Shown piece after piece: positions 1 to 6,835 of a DNA stretch of 64,000 nucleotides. The notes beneath the pieces were generated by a model. It worked only from the letters and a program-made list of their open reading frames with translations. It ran no database searches and had not been told where the DNA came from. Location: contig NC_017955.1 of assembly GCF_000306785.1 (NCBI RefSeq), positions 5,394,001 to 5,458,000 of the forward strand, given 5' to 3'. How positions within the stretch are numbered: the first letter of the stretch is position 1; each line of letters starts with the position of its first letter. This DNA is from Modestobacter italicus. GTDB lineage: Bacteria > Actinomycetota > Actinomycetes > Mycobacteriales > Geodermatophilaceae. Made by a program: the position numbers and the translations under genes.

Positions 1-103
1 CGGTGGCCAGCCCCTCGTCGGGCAGGTAGCCGGTGGCCTCCAGCGCGGTGCCGAGTGCGACGGGGTCAGCGGGGAGGGTGGGCTGGCTCACGCCCAGCAG
101 CAT
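1..103 (-). CDS. MoxR-family AAA+ ATPase, N-terminal fragment
   Basis: Only the first 34 codons lie in the window; the gene runs off the left edge. The peptide contains ALEATGYLPDEGLAT, which matches the segment just before Walker A in actinobacterial MoxR ATPases. These act as chaperone-like ATPases, usually beside VWA-domain proteins. The ATG at 103 gives MLLGVSQPT; a GTG at 91 (MSQPT) is an equally good start. It lies 27 bases downstream of the small gene at 131-400 on the same strand, so the two may be cotranscribed. The call rests on a short conserved stretch; no Walker motif is visible. Confidence 0.55.
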   Translation of the reverse strand, partial: MLLGVSQPTLPADPVALGTALEATGYLPDEGLAT

Positions 104-130
104 CCCACCCCGGCGGTGGGTCGTGCGCCG

Positions 131-400
131 TCAGTCGGTGGCCATCGCCTCGAGGTAGTCGTCGTAGCCGGCGATCACGTCCTCCAGGTCCAGGACCTCG
201 GGGAAGTCGGCCACCTCCTGGTGCTTGCGCAGGAACAGCACCGTCCGCCGGACGACGTCCTCCTCGTCGTCGCTGCCCAGCCGGTCCATCACCTCGGGCG
301 TCACCGTGACGTAGGTGCGGACGTCCTCCAGCTCGCTGGGCTGCACCACCAGGTAGGAGTTCTCGCCCTGCGCGTCGATCTCGATGTCGTCGTCGGCCAT
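131..400 (-). CDS. small acidic protein of unknown function
   Basis: An 89-residue, strongly acidic protein with no signal peptide or membrane segment. The N-terminus is rich in Asp/Glu. The rest is predicted-helical in character and contains a motif around DEEDVVRRTVLFLRKHQEV. The ATG at 400 has a good ribosome site (GGAGG, 2-6 bases upstream). It is the upstream partner of the MoxR fragment and follows the alcohol dehydrogenase on the same strand, 42 bases away. I do not recognise the family and assign no function. Confidence 0.75.
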   Translation of the reverse strand: MADDDIEIDAQGENSYLVVQPSELEDVRTYVTVTPEVMDRLGSDDEEDVVRRTVLFLRKHQEVADFPEVLDLEDVIAGYDDYLEAMATD

Positions 401-442
401 GTCCTCCGCCCTACCCGGACCAGCCAGCTGAAACGCGGCCGG

Positions 443-1489
443 TCAGCCGGCCATCGTGGCGATGTCGATGACGAACCGGTAGCGGACGTCGCTGGCGACC
501 ACCCGGTCGTAGGCCTCGTCGATCTGGTCGGCGGAGATGACCTCGACCTCGGCGCCCAGCCCGTGCTCGGCGCAGAAGTCGAGCATCTCCTGGGTCTCCC
601 GGATGCCGCCGATCATCGAACCGGCCAGGCTGCGCCGGCCCTCGAGCAGCGGGAACGCCGGCACCTGCAGCGGCTCCTCCGGCAGGCCCACGTTGACCAG
701 CGCGCCGTCCAGCTTCAGCAGGCCCAGGTAGGCGCCCATGTCGACGGAGGCGGAGATGGTGGACACGATCAGGTCGAAGCGGCCGGCCAGCGCCTGGAAG
801 GTCTCCGGGTCGCCGGTGGCGTGGTAGTGGTCGGCGCCCAGGCGCAGCCCGTCCTCCTGCTTCTTCAGCGACTGGCTGAGCACGGTGACCTCGGCGCCCA
901 TCGCCTTGGCGAGCCGGACGCCCATGTGGCCGAGCCCGCCGAGACCGACGACGGCCACGTGCTTGCCCGGGCCGGCGCCCCAGTGCCGCAGCGGCGAGTA
1001 GAGCGTGATGCCGGCGCACAGCAGCGGCGCGGCGACGTCGAGGGCGATGCCCTCCGGGATGTGCAGCGTGTACGCCTCGTCGACGACGATCTTCTCGCTG
1101 TAGCCGCCGTCGGTGGGCCGGCCGTCGCGGCCGATCGCGTCGTAGGTGCCGATGTTGCCCTGCTGGCAGTACTGCTCCTCGCCGGCCAGGCAGGGATCGC
1201 ACTCGCGGCAGGAGTCGACCATGCAGCCGACGCCGGCCCGGTCGCCGACCGCGAACCGGGTGACCTCGGAGCCCACGGCCGAGACGACGCCGGCGATCTC
1301 GTGGCCGGGGACGAGCGGGAAGAGGGTGTCGCCCCACTCCCCGCGGGCGGTGTGGATGTCGGAGTGGCAGATGCCGGCGTAGGCGATGTCGATGAGCACG
1401 TCGTGCGGGCCCAGGTCGCGGCGCTCGATGGTCGTCGCCACGAAGGGCGCGCCGGTGCCGGAGGTGGAGCGGGCGTTGACGGTCAGCAC
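443..1489 (-). CDS. zinc-dependent NAD(P) alcohol dehydrogenase (cinnamyl-alcohol-dehydrogenase type)
   Basis: A medium-chain dehydrogenase of about 348 residues, interconverting alcohols and aldehydes with NAD(P)H in the cytosol. Visible motifs are the catalytic zinc site ([15 protein letters not shown] and GHEIAGVV), the structural-zinc cysteines ([15 protein letters not shown]) and the Rossmann motif [20 protein letters not shown]. This pattern is that of the CAD/YahK/AdhC group, which reduces a broad range of aldehydes. The reading frame stays open to 1549, but the GTG at 1489 follows a GGGAGA ribosome site and gives the family-like [11 protein letters not shown]; the upstream 20 residues look non-coding. 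It is divergent from the M18 peptidase. The physiological substrate is unknown. Confidence 0.88.
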   Translation of the reverse strand: MLTVNARSTSGTGAPFVATTIERRDLGPHDVLIDIAYAGICHSDIHTARGEWGDTLFPLVPGHEIAGVVSAVGSEVTRFAVGDRAGVGCMVDSCRECDPCLAGEEQYCQQGNIGTYDAIGRDGRPTDGGYSEKIVVDEAYTLHIPEGIALDVAAPLLCAGITLYSPLRHWGAGPGKHVAVVGLGGLGHMGVRLAKAMGAEVTVLSQSLKKQEDGLRLGADHYHATGDPETFQALAGRFDLIVSTISASVDMGAYLGLLKLDGALVNVGLPEEPLQVPAFPLLEGRRSLAGSMIGGIRETQEMLDFCAEHGLGAEVEVISADQIDEAYDRVVASDVRYRFVIDIATMAG

Positions 1490-1628
1490 GTGGGGGGTCT
1501 CCCGGGGTCCTCGGGCCCGCTCCCTGCCGGCGGCCCGTTCGGCCCCCACAACCTACGGTCCGCAGCGGGAGCCGCCCCCGGCGAGACCGCAGGCTGGGGG
1601 CACCTCGGCGATTGGGCAGGATGGCGGC

Positions 1629-2924
1629 ATGCCGACGCCGGACCGCACGCCGACCGACGAGCTCGCCCTGGGCGACGACCTGCGCGCGTTCGTCGACGCC
1701 TCGCCGTCGCCGTTCCACGCGGTGGCCGAGCTGTCGCGGCGGTTGCGGCCGGCCGGGTTCACCGAGCTGGCCGAGCCGGACGCCTGGTCGCTGACGCCGG
1801 GCGGGGCGCACTTCGTCGTCCGGCACGGCAGCCTCATCGCGTTCCGGGTGGGCAGCGCACCGCTGGCCGAGGCCGGGATGCGGCTGGTCGGCGCGCACAC
1901 CGACTCCCCCACGTTCAAGGTGCGCCCGCACTCCGACGTCCGGCAGGCCGGCTACCGGCTGGTCGGGGTCGAGCCCTACGGCGGCGGCCTCTGGCACACC
2001 TGGCTGGACCGGGAGCTGACCGTGGCCGGCCGGGTGGCGCTGCGCGGCGGCGAGGTGGCGCTGGTGCGGCTGCCCGGTGCCCCGCTGCGGCTCCCCTCGC
2101 TCGCCATCCACCTCGACCGCGGCGTGCGGGACGGGCTGAAGCTCGACCCGCAGCGCGACCTCGTACCGGTGTGGTCCCGCGACCTGGGCACCGAGCCCGG
2201 CCTGGTCGAGGCGCTGGCGGAGGCGGCCGGGGTCGCGGCCGGGGAGGTCGTCGGACACGACCTGGTGCTCGCCGACACCCAGCCCGCCGGCACCGCCGGG
2301 GCCGACGGCACCTGGGTGGCCGCCCCCCGGCTGGACGACCAGGCCTGCTGCCACTCCGGGCTGACCGCGCTGATCGGGGCGCCGGCCGGCGCGCGCACCC
2401 AGGTGCTGGTCTGCAACGACCACGAGGAGGTGGGCAGCGGGTCGATGTCCGGGGCGCGCGGCAGCTTCCTGGAGGACGTCGTCCGCCGGTTGGTGGCGCT
2501 CACCGACGCCGGTGACCCGCAGGCGCTCCCCCGGGCGCTCGCGCAGTCGCGGCTGGTGTCGGCGGACATGGCGCACGCCGTCCACCCGACCCGGTACGAC
2601 CGGCACGAGCCGGCGCACCGGCCGCAGCTCGGCGGCGGCCCGGTGCTGAAGGTGAACGGCAACCAGGCCTACGCGACCGACGCGGCGTCCAGCGGGTGGT
2701 TCGCCGAGCGGTGCGCCGCGGCGGACGTGCCGGTGCAGTGGTTCGTCACCCGCGCCGACCTGCCCTCGGGCAGCACCATCGGCCCGCTGACCGCGACCCG
2801 GCTGGGCGTCCCGACGGTCGACGTCGGCGCGCCGATGCTGGCGATGCACTCCTGCCGGGAGCTGGCCTCGGCCCTCGACGTCCCGCTGATGGTCGGCGCG
2901 CTCACCGCCTGCTTCGCCGACTGA
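1629..2924 (+). CDS. M18-family aminopeptidase (aspartyl aminopeptidase type)
   Basis: A cytosolic dizinc aminopeptidase of 431 residues, the usual length of the M18 family, which removes N-terminal residues (often acidic) from peptides. Metal-site signatures are visible in order: VGAHTDSPTFKV, the central RLDDQ segment, CNDHEEVGSGS with the catalytic glutamates, and the C-terminal AMHSCREL histidine. The ATG at 1629 gives the family start MPTPDRT and is preceded by a weak CAGGA. The open frame extends upstream to 1386 but only as antisense of the dehydrogenase. No obvious operon partner; the next gene on this strand starts 133 bases later. Confidence 0.9.
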   Translation: MPTPDRTPTDELALGDDLRAFVDASPSPFHAVAELSRRLRPAGFTELAEPDAWSLTPGGAHFVVRHGSLIAFRVGSAPLAEAGMRLVGAHTDSPTFKVRPHSDVRQAGYRLVGVEPYGGGLWHTWLDRELTVAGRVALRGGEVALVRLPGAPLRLPSLAIHLDRGVRDGLKLDPQRDLVPVWSRDLGTEPGLVEALAEAAGVAAGEVVGHDLVLADTQPAGTAGADGTWVAAPRLDDQACCHSGLTALIGAPAGARTQVLVCNDHEEVGSGSMSGARGSFLEDVVRRLVALTDAGDPQALPRALAQSRLVSADMAHAVHPTRYDRHEPAHRPQLGGGPVLKVNGNQAYATDAASSGWFAERCAAADVPVQWFVTRADLPSGSTIGPLTATRLGVPTVDVGAPMLAMHSCRELASALDVPLMVGALTACFAD

Positions 2925-3057
2925 CCGCGGCGCCGGTGCCCGGAGTCACCACCCGGCGGGCGCGGGACGTGGGAGGGTGGAGGTGGGACCGCGACGGGTC
3001 TCCCGGACGAGCACGCCGTACCCGGACAGCGACAAGACGGTGTCCCAGGAGATCCCC

Positions 3058-3372
3058 GTGTACTGGCTCGTCCTCGTCCTGTCCGGCGTCCTCGAGGCCG
3101 TCTGGGCCACCGCCCTCGGCCGCTCCGAGGGGTTCACCCGCCTCGGGCCGACCGTCGTGTTCGGCGTCGCGCTCGCCGCGAGCATGGCCGGTCTGGCCCT
3201 GGCCATGCGCAGCCTGCCGGTCGGCACGGCCTACGCCGTGTGGGTCGGCATCGGCGCCGCGCTGACCGCCGGCTACGCCATGGCGACCGGGCAGGAGCCG
3301 CTGAGCGCCGTCCGGGTGCTGCTGCTGCTCGGCATCGTGGGCTGCGTCGTCGGGCTCAAGCTCACCCACTGA
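3058..3372 (+). CDS. SMR-family exporter (Gdx/SugE subtype)
   Basis: A small multidrug-resistance protein of 104 residues with four hydrophobic helices, expected to work as a dual-topology dimer in the inner membrane exporting guanidinium or small quaternary cations against protons. The key glutamate is present in LSGVLEAVWATALGRSEGF, the signature of the SugE/Gdx branch. The GTG at 3058 is chosen because AGGAG lies 6 bases upstream and the product then begins MYWLVLVLSG, as in the family; an in-frame GTG at 3040 lacks such a site. It is convergent with the diguanylate cyclase, with 11 bases between stops. Confidence 0.87.
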   Translation: MYWLVLVLSGVLEAVWATALGRSEGFTRLGPTVVFGVALAASMAGLALAMRSLPVGTAYAVWVGIGAALTAGYAMATGQEPLSAVRVLLLLGIVGCVVGLKLTH

Positions 3373-3383
3373 CGGCTCGCGCG

Positions 3384-4577
3384 TCAGACCCCGACCGGCG
3401 TCGCCTCCGGGGTGTACTCGGCGTGGCGGTGGACGCAGTAGTCGGGCCGGTCGTCGCCGGTGGAGACCCACACCTGGTCGCGGCCGGCGTGCTTGGCCGA
3501 GTACATCGCCCGGTCGGCGGCCTCGAGGACCTCCTGCACCGGACGGTCGGCGGTCACCAGCGCCATGCCCGCGGAGAACGTGACGCCCGGGCAGGCGAGG
3601 GCCAGCGCCTCGCGGAAGCGGTGGGTCACCGTCTGCCCGCAGCGGCTCTCGCCGCAGCGCAGCAGGACGACGACCTCCTCGCCTCCCGAGCGGGCCGCCC
3701 GGTCGCGGGTGCGCAGCTGCTGCGTCAGCACCCGGCCGAAGGTCTGCAGGACGACGTCGCCGGCCGCGTGGCCGTGCTCGTCGTTGAGCCGCTTGAAGTT
3801 GTCCAGGTCGAACACGATGAGGACGTCGCCGGGCTCGGCCTCGGCCAGGAAGACCTCCATGCCGCGGCGGTTGGCCAGCCCGGTGAGCGGGTCGGTGAGG
3901 TTGTCGGCGCGCAGCTGCCCGATGAGGGCCAGCTGCCGGGTCTGCAGCCGGTTCAGCAGGCCGGCCAGCACGACCCAGGCGGCCGCGACGAAGACCGTCC
4001 GAACGGCGAGCTCGGGGGTGACCGCGCGCAGGGTGCCGAAGTAGGTGGCGACCGCGGGCACCAGCAGCACCCAGCTGCCGTGCGCCGGCAGGAACAGCCC
4101 GGTGTAGGCGAAGCAGAGCACGAAGTAGGCGACCGTGACGCCGGCCAGCCCGGGCGCGGCGTCGGTGACCAGCACCAGGGCTGCCATCGAGGTGACCGGG
4201 AAGGCCACCAGCGCCCACGGTGACCAGCGGCGCCAGGGCAGCGCGAAGCTCAGCCAGACCGCGACCAGGTGGAACCCGGCCAGCACGCCCAGCTGGTCCC
4301 AGTGCACCTGCGCGGGGTGCAGCAGCAGCAGGGCCAGGCCGGAGATCAGCAGCGAGCCGAGCCCGAGCAGCCGGCCGTAGCCGACCGCGTCACCGCCGCG
4401 CCACCACCAGCCGGGCAGCAGCCGGGGCGCCGTCTGGGCGTCGTCGTCGTGGTCGAGGAGCACGAGCAGGTCATCGGCACCGGCCCGCCGGCCCTGCAGC
4501 GCACCACCGGCGGGGTCCCGCCTACGGGTGAGGTGCCCAGCCCAGCGCGGCCGCGACCCGGGCGGCCGCGGCGGCAC
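3384..4577 (-). CDS. membrane-anchored diguanylate cyclase (GGDEF domain)
   Basis: Makes cyclic di-GMP from two GTP. The N-terminal half has about six hydrophobic segments (roughly residues 65-210), followed by a linker and a GGDEF domain (about 225-385) with DPLTGLANRRGME, FDLDNFKRLNDEHGH and the active-site loop RSGGEEVVVLL. The loop reads GGEEV rather than the usual GGEEF, so the last signature residue is changed. The inhibitory I-site RxxD (RTRD) is present five residues before it. The drawn start overlaps the patatin gene by 56 bases and the first 30 residues look spurious; a GTG at 4463 is a plausible true start. Likely cotranscribed with the patatin gene. Confidence 0.85.
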   Translation of the reverse strand: MPPRPPGSRPRWAGHLTRRRDPAGGALQGRRAGADDLLVLLDHDDDAQTAPRLLPGWWWRGGDAVGYGRLLGLGSLLISGLALLLLHPAQVHWDQLGVLAGFHLVAVWLSFALPWRRWSPWALVAFPVTSMAALVLVTDAAPGLAGVTVAYFVLCFAYTGLFLPAHGSWVLLVPAVATYFGTLRAVTPELAVRTVFVAAAWVVLAGLLNRLQTRQLALIGQLRADNLTDPLTGLANRRGMEVFLAEAEPGDVLIVFDLDNFKRLNDEHGHAAGDVVLQTFGRVLTQQLRTRDRAARSGGEEVVVLLRCGESRCGQTVTHRFREALALACPGVTFSAGMALVTADRPVQEVLEAADRAMYSAKHAGRDQVWVSTGDDRPDYCVHRHAEYTPEATPVGV

Positions 4578-5415
4578 CGACCACCCGGCCGGCCTGCGCG
4601 GCGGCCGCCCGGGTCGACGGCGACAGCGCGTTGCTGCCGAAGGCCTCGACCGAGGCCTGGTCGGCGTGGACGACGGCGACCGCCGCCGGCGCCAGGTCCG
4701 CGATCTCCTCGGCCAGGCTGCGACCCCACAGCTGCGGCGCGTCCTCGAGGGCCGGCACCACGACGAGCACCCGCTGCGCCCCGGCGGCGAGGTCGGCGTT
4801 GGTCATCGAGCGCGTGCCGCCGTCCATGTACCGCCGCCCGCCGATCGCGACCGGCGGCCACACGCCGGGCACCGCGCAGCTGGCCGCGACCGCGTCGACC
4901 AGCGGCACCCCCGACGCGCGGGTGAAGACGGCGACCTCGCCGGACCCGGTGTCGACCGCCGGCAGCAGCACCCGCCGCTCCGGCCAGTCGGGCACCGGCA
5001 CCCGGGCGGCGATCGCCGCCCGCCGGCGCGCCGGGTCCCCGGCCGGGGCGGCCAGCGCGAGCGCACCCATCCGCCGCCCGGCGTCCGCAGCGTCCGCGGC
5101 GCCGGCCATCACCGCGCCCATGTCGGCGAAGAGCGCCGGCAGGTCGACGTCGACCTCGATCTCCGCGGTCTCCGGGCGCAGCTGGGCCTGGTACAGCGCG
5201 TCGAGGTCCACCCCGCTGGTCACCTGCGCGGCGACCGACGACCCGGCCGACGTGCCGACCACCAGGTCGGCCGCCAGCAGCCGGTCGGCCAGCGCGGGGT
5301 CGGCGTCGGCGATGCCGCGCAGCACGCCGAGCTCCCAGGCGATGCCGGCCACCCCACCGCCGGCGAGGACCAGCGCGGTGCCGGCAGGAACGGGCGGAGG
5401 GGCGGGGTACATCAC
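4522..5415 (-). CDS. patatin-like phospholipase / acyl hydrolase
   Basis: A 297-residue patatin-fold lipid acyl hydrolase with a Ser-Asp dyad. The glycine-rich oxyanion element (VLAGGGVAGIAWELGVL), the nucleophile elbow GTSAGSS and the C-terminal DGG motif (RYMDGGTRSMTN) are all intact, so it should be catalytically competent. No signal peptide is seen, so a cytosolic or membrane-peripheral role is likely. It starts at ATG 5415 (a second ATG follows at once), upstream of the cyclase gene. A perfect palindrome lies in the divergent gap toward the ArsR-SRPBCC gene and may influence both. Confidence 0.85.
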   Translation of the reverse strand: MMYPAPPPVPAGTALVLAGGGVAGIAWELGVLRGIADADPALADRLLAADLVVGTSAGSSVAAQVTSGVDLDALYQAQLRPETAEIEVDVDLPALFADMGAVMAGAADAADAGRRMGALALAAPAGDPARRRAAIAARVPVPDWPERRVLLPAVDTGSGEVAVFTRASGVPLVDAVAASCAVPGVWPPVAIGGRRYMDGGTRSMTNADLAAGAQRVLVVVPALEDAPQLWGRSLAEEIADLAPAAVAVVHADQASVEAFGSNALSPSTRAAAAQAGRVVGAAAAARVAAALGWAPHP

Positions 5416-5434
5416 GCCCGCACCGTAGGGCAGC

Positions 5435-5463
5435 GTGACATGCAGGTGAATGCCTGCATGATC
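5435..5463 (+). promoter_or_regulatory. promoter with embedded ArsR-type operator palindrome
   Basis: CATGCAGG (5439-5446), six spacer bases and CCTGCATG (5453-5460) form a perfect inverted repeat. A possible -35 (GTGACA, 5435-5440) and -10 (CATGAT, 5458-5463) are 17 bases apart, so the palindrome fills the promoter. The GTG of the regulator gene begins 6 bases after the -10, implying a leaderless message. Size and placement suit autoregulation by a winged-helix ArsR dimer. The binding itself is inferred. Confidence 0.6.
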
Positions 5464-5468
5464 GACCC

Positions 5469-6278
5469 GTGGACGGCGACCTGACCCTGGTGTTCAAGGC
5501 GCTCGCCGACCCGACCCGCCGCGCACTGCTCGACCGGCTGCGCGAGCGCAACGGCCAGACCCTCGGCGAGCTCTGCGGTGAGCTGGCCATGGCCCGGCAG
5601 TCGGTCTCCCAGCACCTGGCCGTGCTGGAGGCCGCGAACCTGGTCAGCACCGCCTGGCGCGGCCGGGAGAAGGTGCACCACCTGAACGTGGTGCCCCTGC
5701 ACGAGGTCCAGGAGCGCTGGATCGACAGGTTCGAGACCCCGCGGCTGCGCGTCCTGAGCGCTGTCCGCCGTGCAGCAGAGGAGCCCGAGATGACCGACCA
5801 GCCCACCTTCGTCTACGTCACCTACATCGCCGCCACGCCCGAGCGGGTGTGGCAGGCGCTCACCGACGCCGACCTGACCGCCACGTACTGGGGCCACCGC
5901 AACGAGTCGGACTGGCAGCCCGGCTCGACGTGGCAGCACGTGCGCACCGACGGGTCGGGCACCGCCGACGTCGTCGGCACGGTCGTCGAGTCCGTCCCGC
6001 CGGAGCGCCTGGTCCTCACCTTCCCGGGGTCGGACGAGCAGCGGTCGGGCACGCCGTCGACCGTCACCTTCACCATCGAGCGGGACCGGGAGCTCGTCCG
6101 GCTCACCGTGCAGCACCGGGACCTGCCCACCGCCGCCGACACCGCCGCGGTGTCCACCGGCTGGCCGGCCGTGCTCGCCAACCTCAAGTCGCTGTTGGAG
6201 ACCGGCCGGGTGCTCCCGCAGGCGCCCTGGGAGTTCGCTGCCGAACCGCGGACCGGGCAGTTGGCAGACCACGACTGA
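5469..6278 (+). CDS. ArsR-family regulator fused to SRPBCC (AHSA1-type) domain
   Basis: A 269-residue two-domain protein. Residues 1-100 are an ArsR winged helix: FKALADPTRRALLDRL, then the recognition region MARQSVSQHLAVLEAANLV. Residues 110-250 form an SRPBCC/AHSA1 lipid-binding-type fold, with the typical start YVTYIAATPERVWQALTD and GSTWQHV. In many genomes these are two adjacent genes; here they are one frame with an internal ATG (5790) at the junction that could also allow separate translation of the second domain. No metal-binding cysteine motif is seen in the ArsR part, so the signal is probably a hydrophobic ligand or protein contact. GTG at 5469 directly follows the promoter palindrome. 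Confidence 0.87.
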   Translation: MDGDLTLVFKALADPTRRALLDRLRERNGQTLGELCGELAMARQSVSQHLAVLEAANLVSTAWRGREKVHHLNVVPLHEVQERWIDRFETPRLRVLSAVRRAAEEPEMTDQPTFVYVTYIAATPERVWQALTDADLTATYWGHRNESDWQPGSTWQHVRTDGSGTADVVGTVVESVPPERLVLTFPGSDEQRSGTPSTVTFTIERDRELVRLTVQHRDLPTAADTAAVSTGWPAVLANLKSLLETGRVLPQAPWEFAAEPRTGQLADHD

Positions 6279-6309
6279 TCGACCGCCGTCCCGGGGCCGC
6301 AGGCGGTAG

Positions 6310-6326
6310 GGTTTACGACGTAAACC
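6310..6326. promoter_or_regulatory. perfect inverted repeat upstream of the STAS gene
   Basis: GGTTTAC, three bases (GAC), then GTAAACC make a perfect 7-bp-arm palindrome, 35 bases upstream of the STAS-domain start codon. It is AT-richer than its surroundings and well placed for an operator. I do not recognise a known regulator for it; no stress-sigma -10 follows at the expected distance. Confidence 0.45.
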
Positions 6327-6361
6327 GACCAACCACCGGCTCGGAACGGACGGAGGTCGCC

Positions 6362-6733
6362 ATGTCGGCACCGTCCGGCACCCGGGACCTCGACGTCCGG
6401 GTGGGCATGATCGACGGTGGCTGCACCGTCACCGTCGTCGGCGAGGTCGACACCCTGGGTGCCCCCGTGCTCGGGGGCTGCCTGGACGAGCTGCTCGCCT
6501 GCCCGGACGTCCGTGCGGTCGAGCTGGACCTGTCCGGCGTCACGTTCCTGGACTCGGCCGGCCTGACCGTCCTCGTCCGGGCGCACCGGACGGCGGAGGG
6601 CAGCGGTCGGGTGCTGCGGCTGCGCTGCGGCACCGGCCGGGCCGTCCTGCGGCCGCTGCAGCTCACCGGGCTGGTCGACGTGCTGACCCTGGCCGACGCG
6701 CCCGACGGTCTCTCCCGCCACCTCAACGTATAG
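6362..6733 (+). CDS. STAS-domain anti-sigma factor antagonist
   Basis: A 123-residue single STAS domain, the SpoIIAA/RsbV type that binds and inactivates an anti-sigma kinase when unphosphorylated. The motif LSGVTFLDSAGLTVLVRAHR carries the phosphorylatable serine (DSAG). The N-terminal VGEVDTLGAP strand matches the family. Start ATG 6362 has GGAGGT 6 bases upstream. No cognate kinase or sigma factor lies adjacent, so it is an orphan antagonist; a SpoIIE-type phosphatase that could dephosphorylate such proteins is encoded at 29432-31024, but a link is only inference. Confidence 0.87.
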   Translation: MSAPSGTRDLDVRVGMIDGGCTVTVVGEVDTLGAPVLGGCLDELLACPDVRAVELDLSGVTFLDSAGLTVLVRAHRTAEGSGRVLRLRCGTGRAVLRPLQLTGLVDVLTLADAPDGLSRHLNV

Positions 6734-6741
6734 CCGACCCC

Positions 6742-6761
6742 GGGGCTTGCGGCAAGACCCC
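6742..6761 (+). promoter_or_regulatory. rifamycin-associated element (RAE)-like palindrome
   Basis: GGGGCTTGCGGCAAGACCCC contains the inverted repeat CTTGC-G-GCAAG flanked by GGGG and CCCC, with one inserted A. It lies 75 bases before the HelR start. As I recall, the RAE of rifampin-inducible actinobacterial genes has the core CTTGCGGCAAG flanked by G and C runs, and helR is a known target. The match is by eye. Confidence 0.7.
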
Positions 6762-6792
6762 GGTCCGGCCGCACACTCGCGCACCTGGTCCA

Positions 6793-6814
6793 TGACCTGC
6801 GCAGACGCAGGTCA
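6793..6814 (+). other. 22-base perfect hairpin in the HelR leader
   Basis: TGACCTGCG, four bases (CAGA), CGCAGGTCA: nine perfect base pairs with a tetraloop. It lies between the RAE-like site and the HelR ribosome site (GGGAG around 6823). It could be a leader RNA structure, a terminator/attenuator behind the STAS gene (no T-run follows), or an operator. Confidence 0.6.
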
Positions 6815-6835
6815 CGAGATGCGGGAGACGCGGAC

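Noticed and set aside
116-2515. Very long open frames on the strand opposite real genes (several over 700 codons)
   Set aside because: In very GC-rich DNA antisense frames stay open by codon bias. Their products are low-complexity Arg/Gly/Ala/Pro strings with no domains.
2985-3045. Possible guanidine-II (mini-ykkC) riboswitch before the SMR exporter
   Set aside because: Two weak hairpins contain ACG or ACGG, but the loops are six bases rather than tight ACGR tetraloops and one stem is bulged. Not enough to call; a covariance-model scan would decide.
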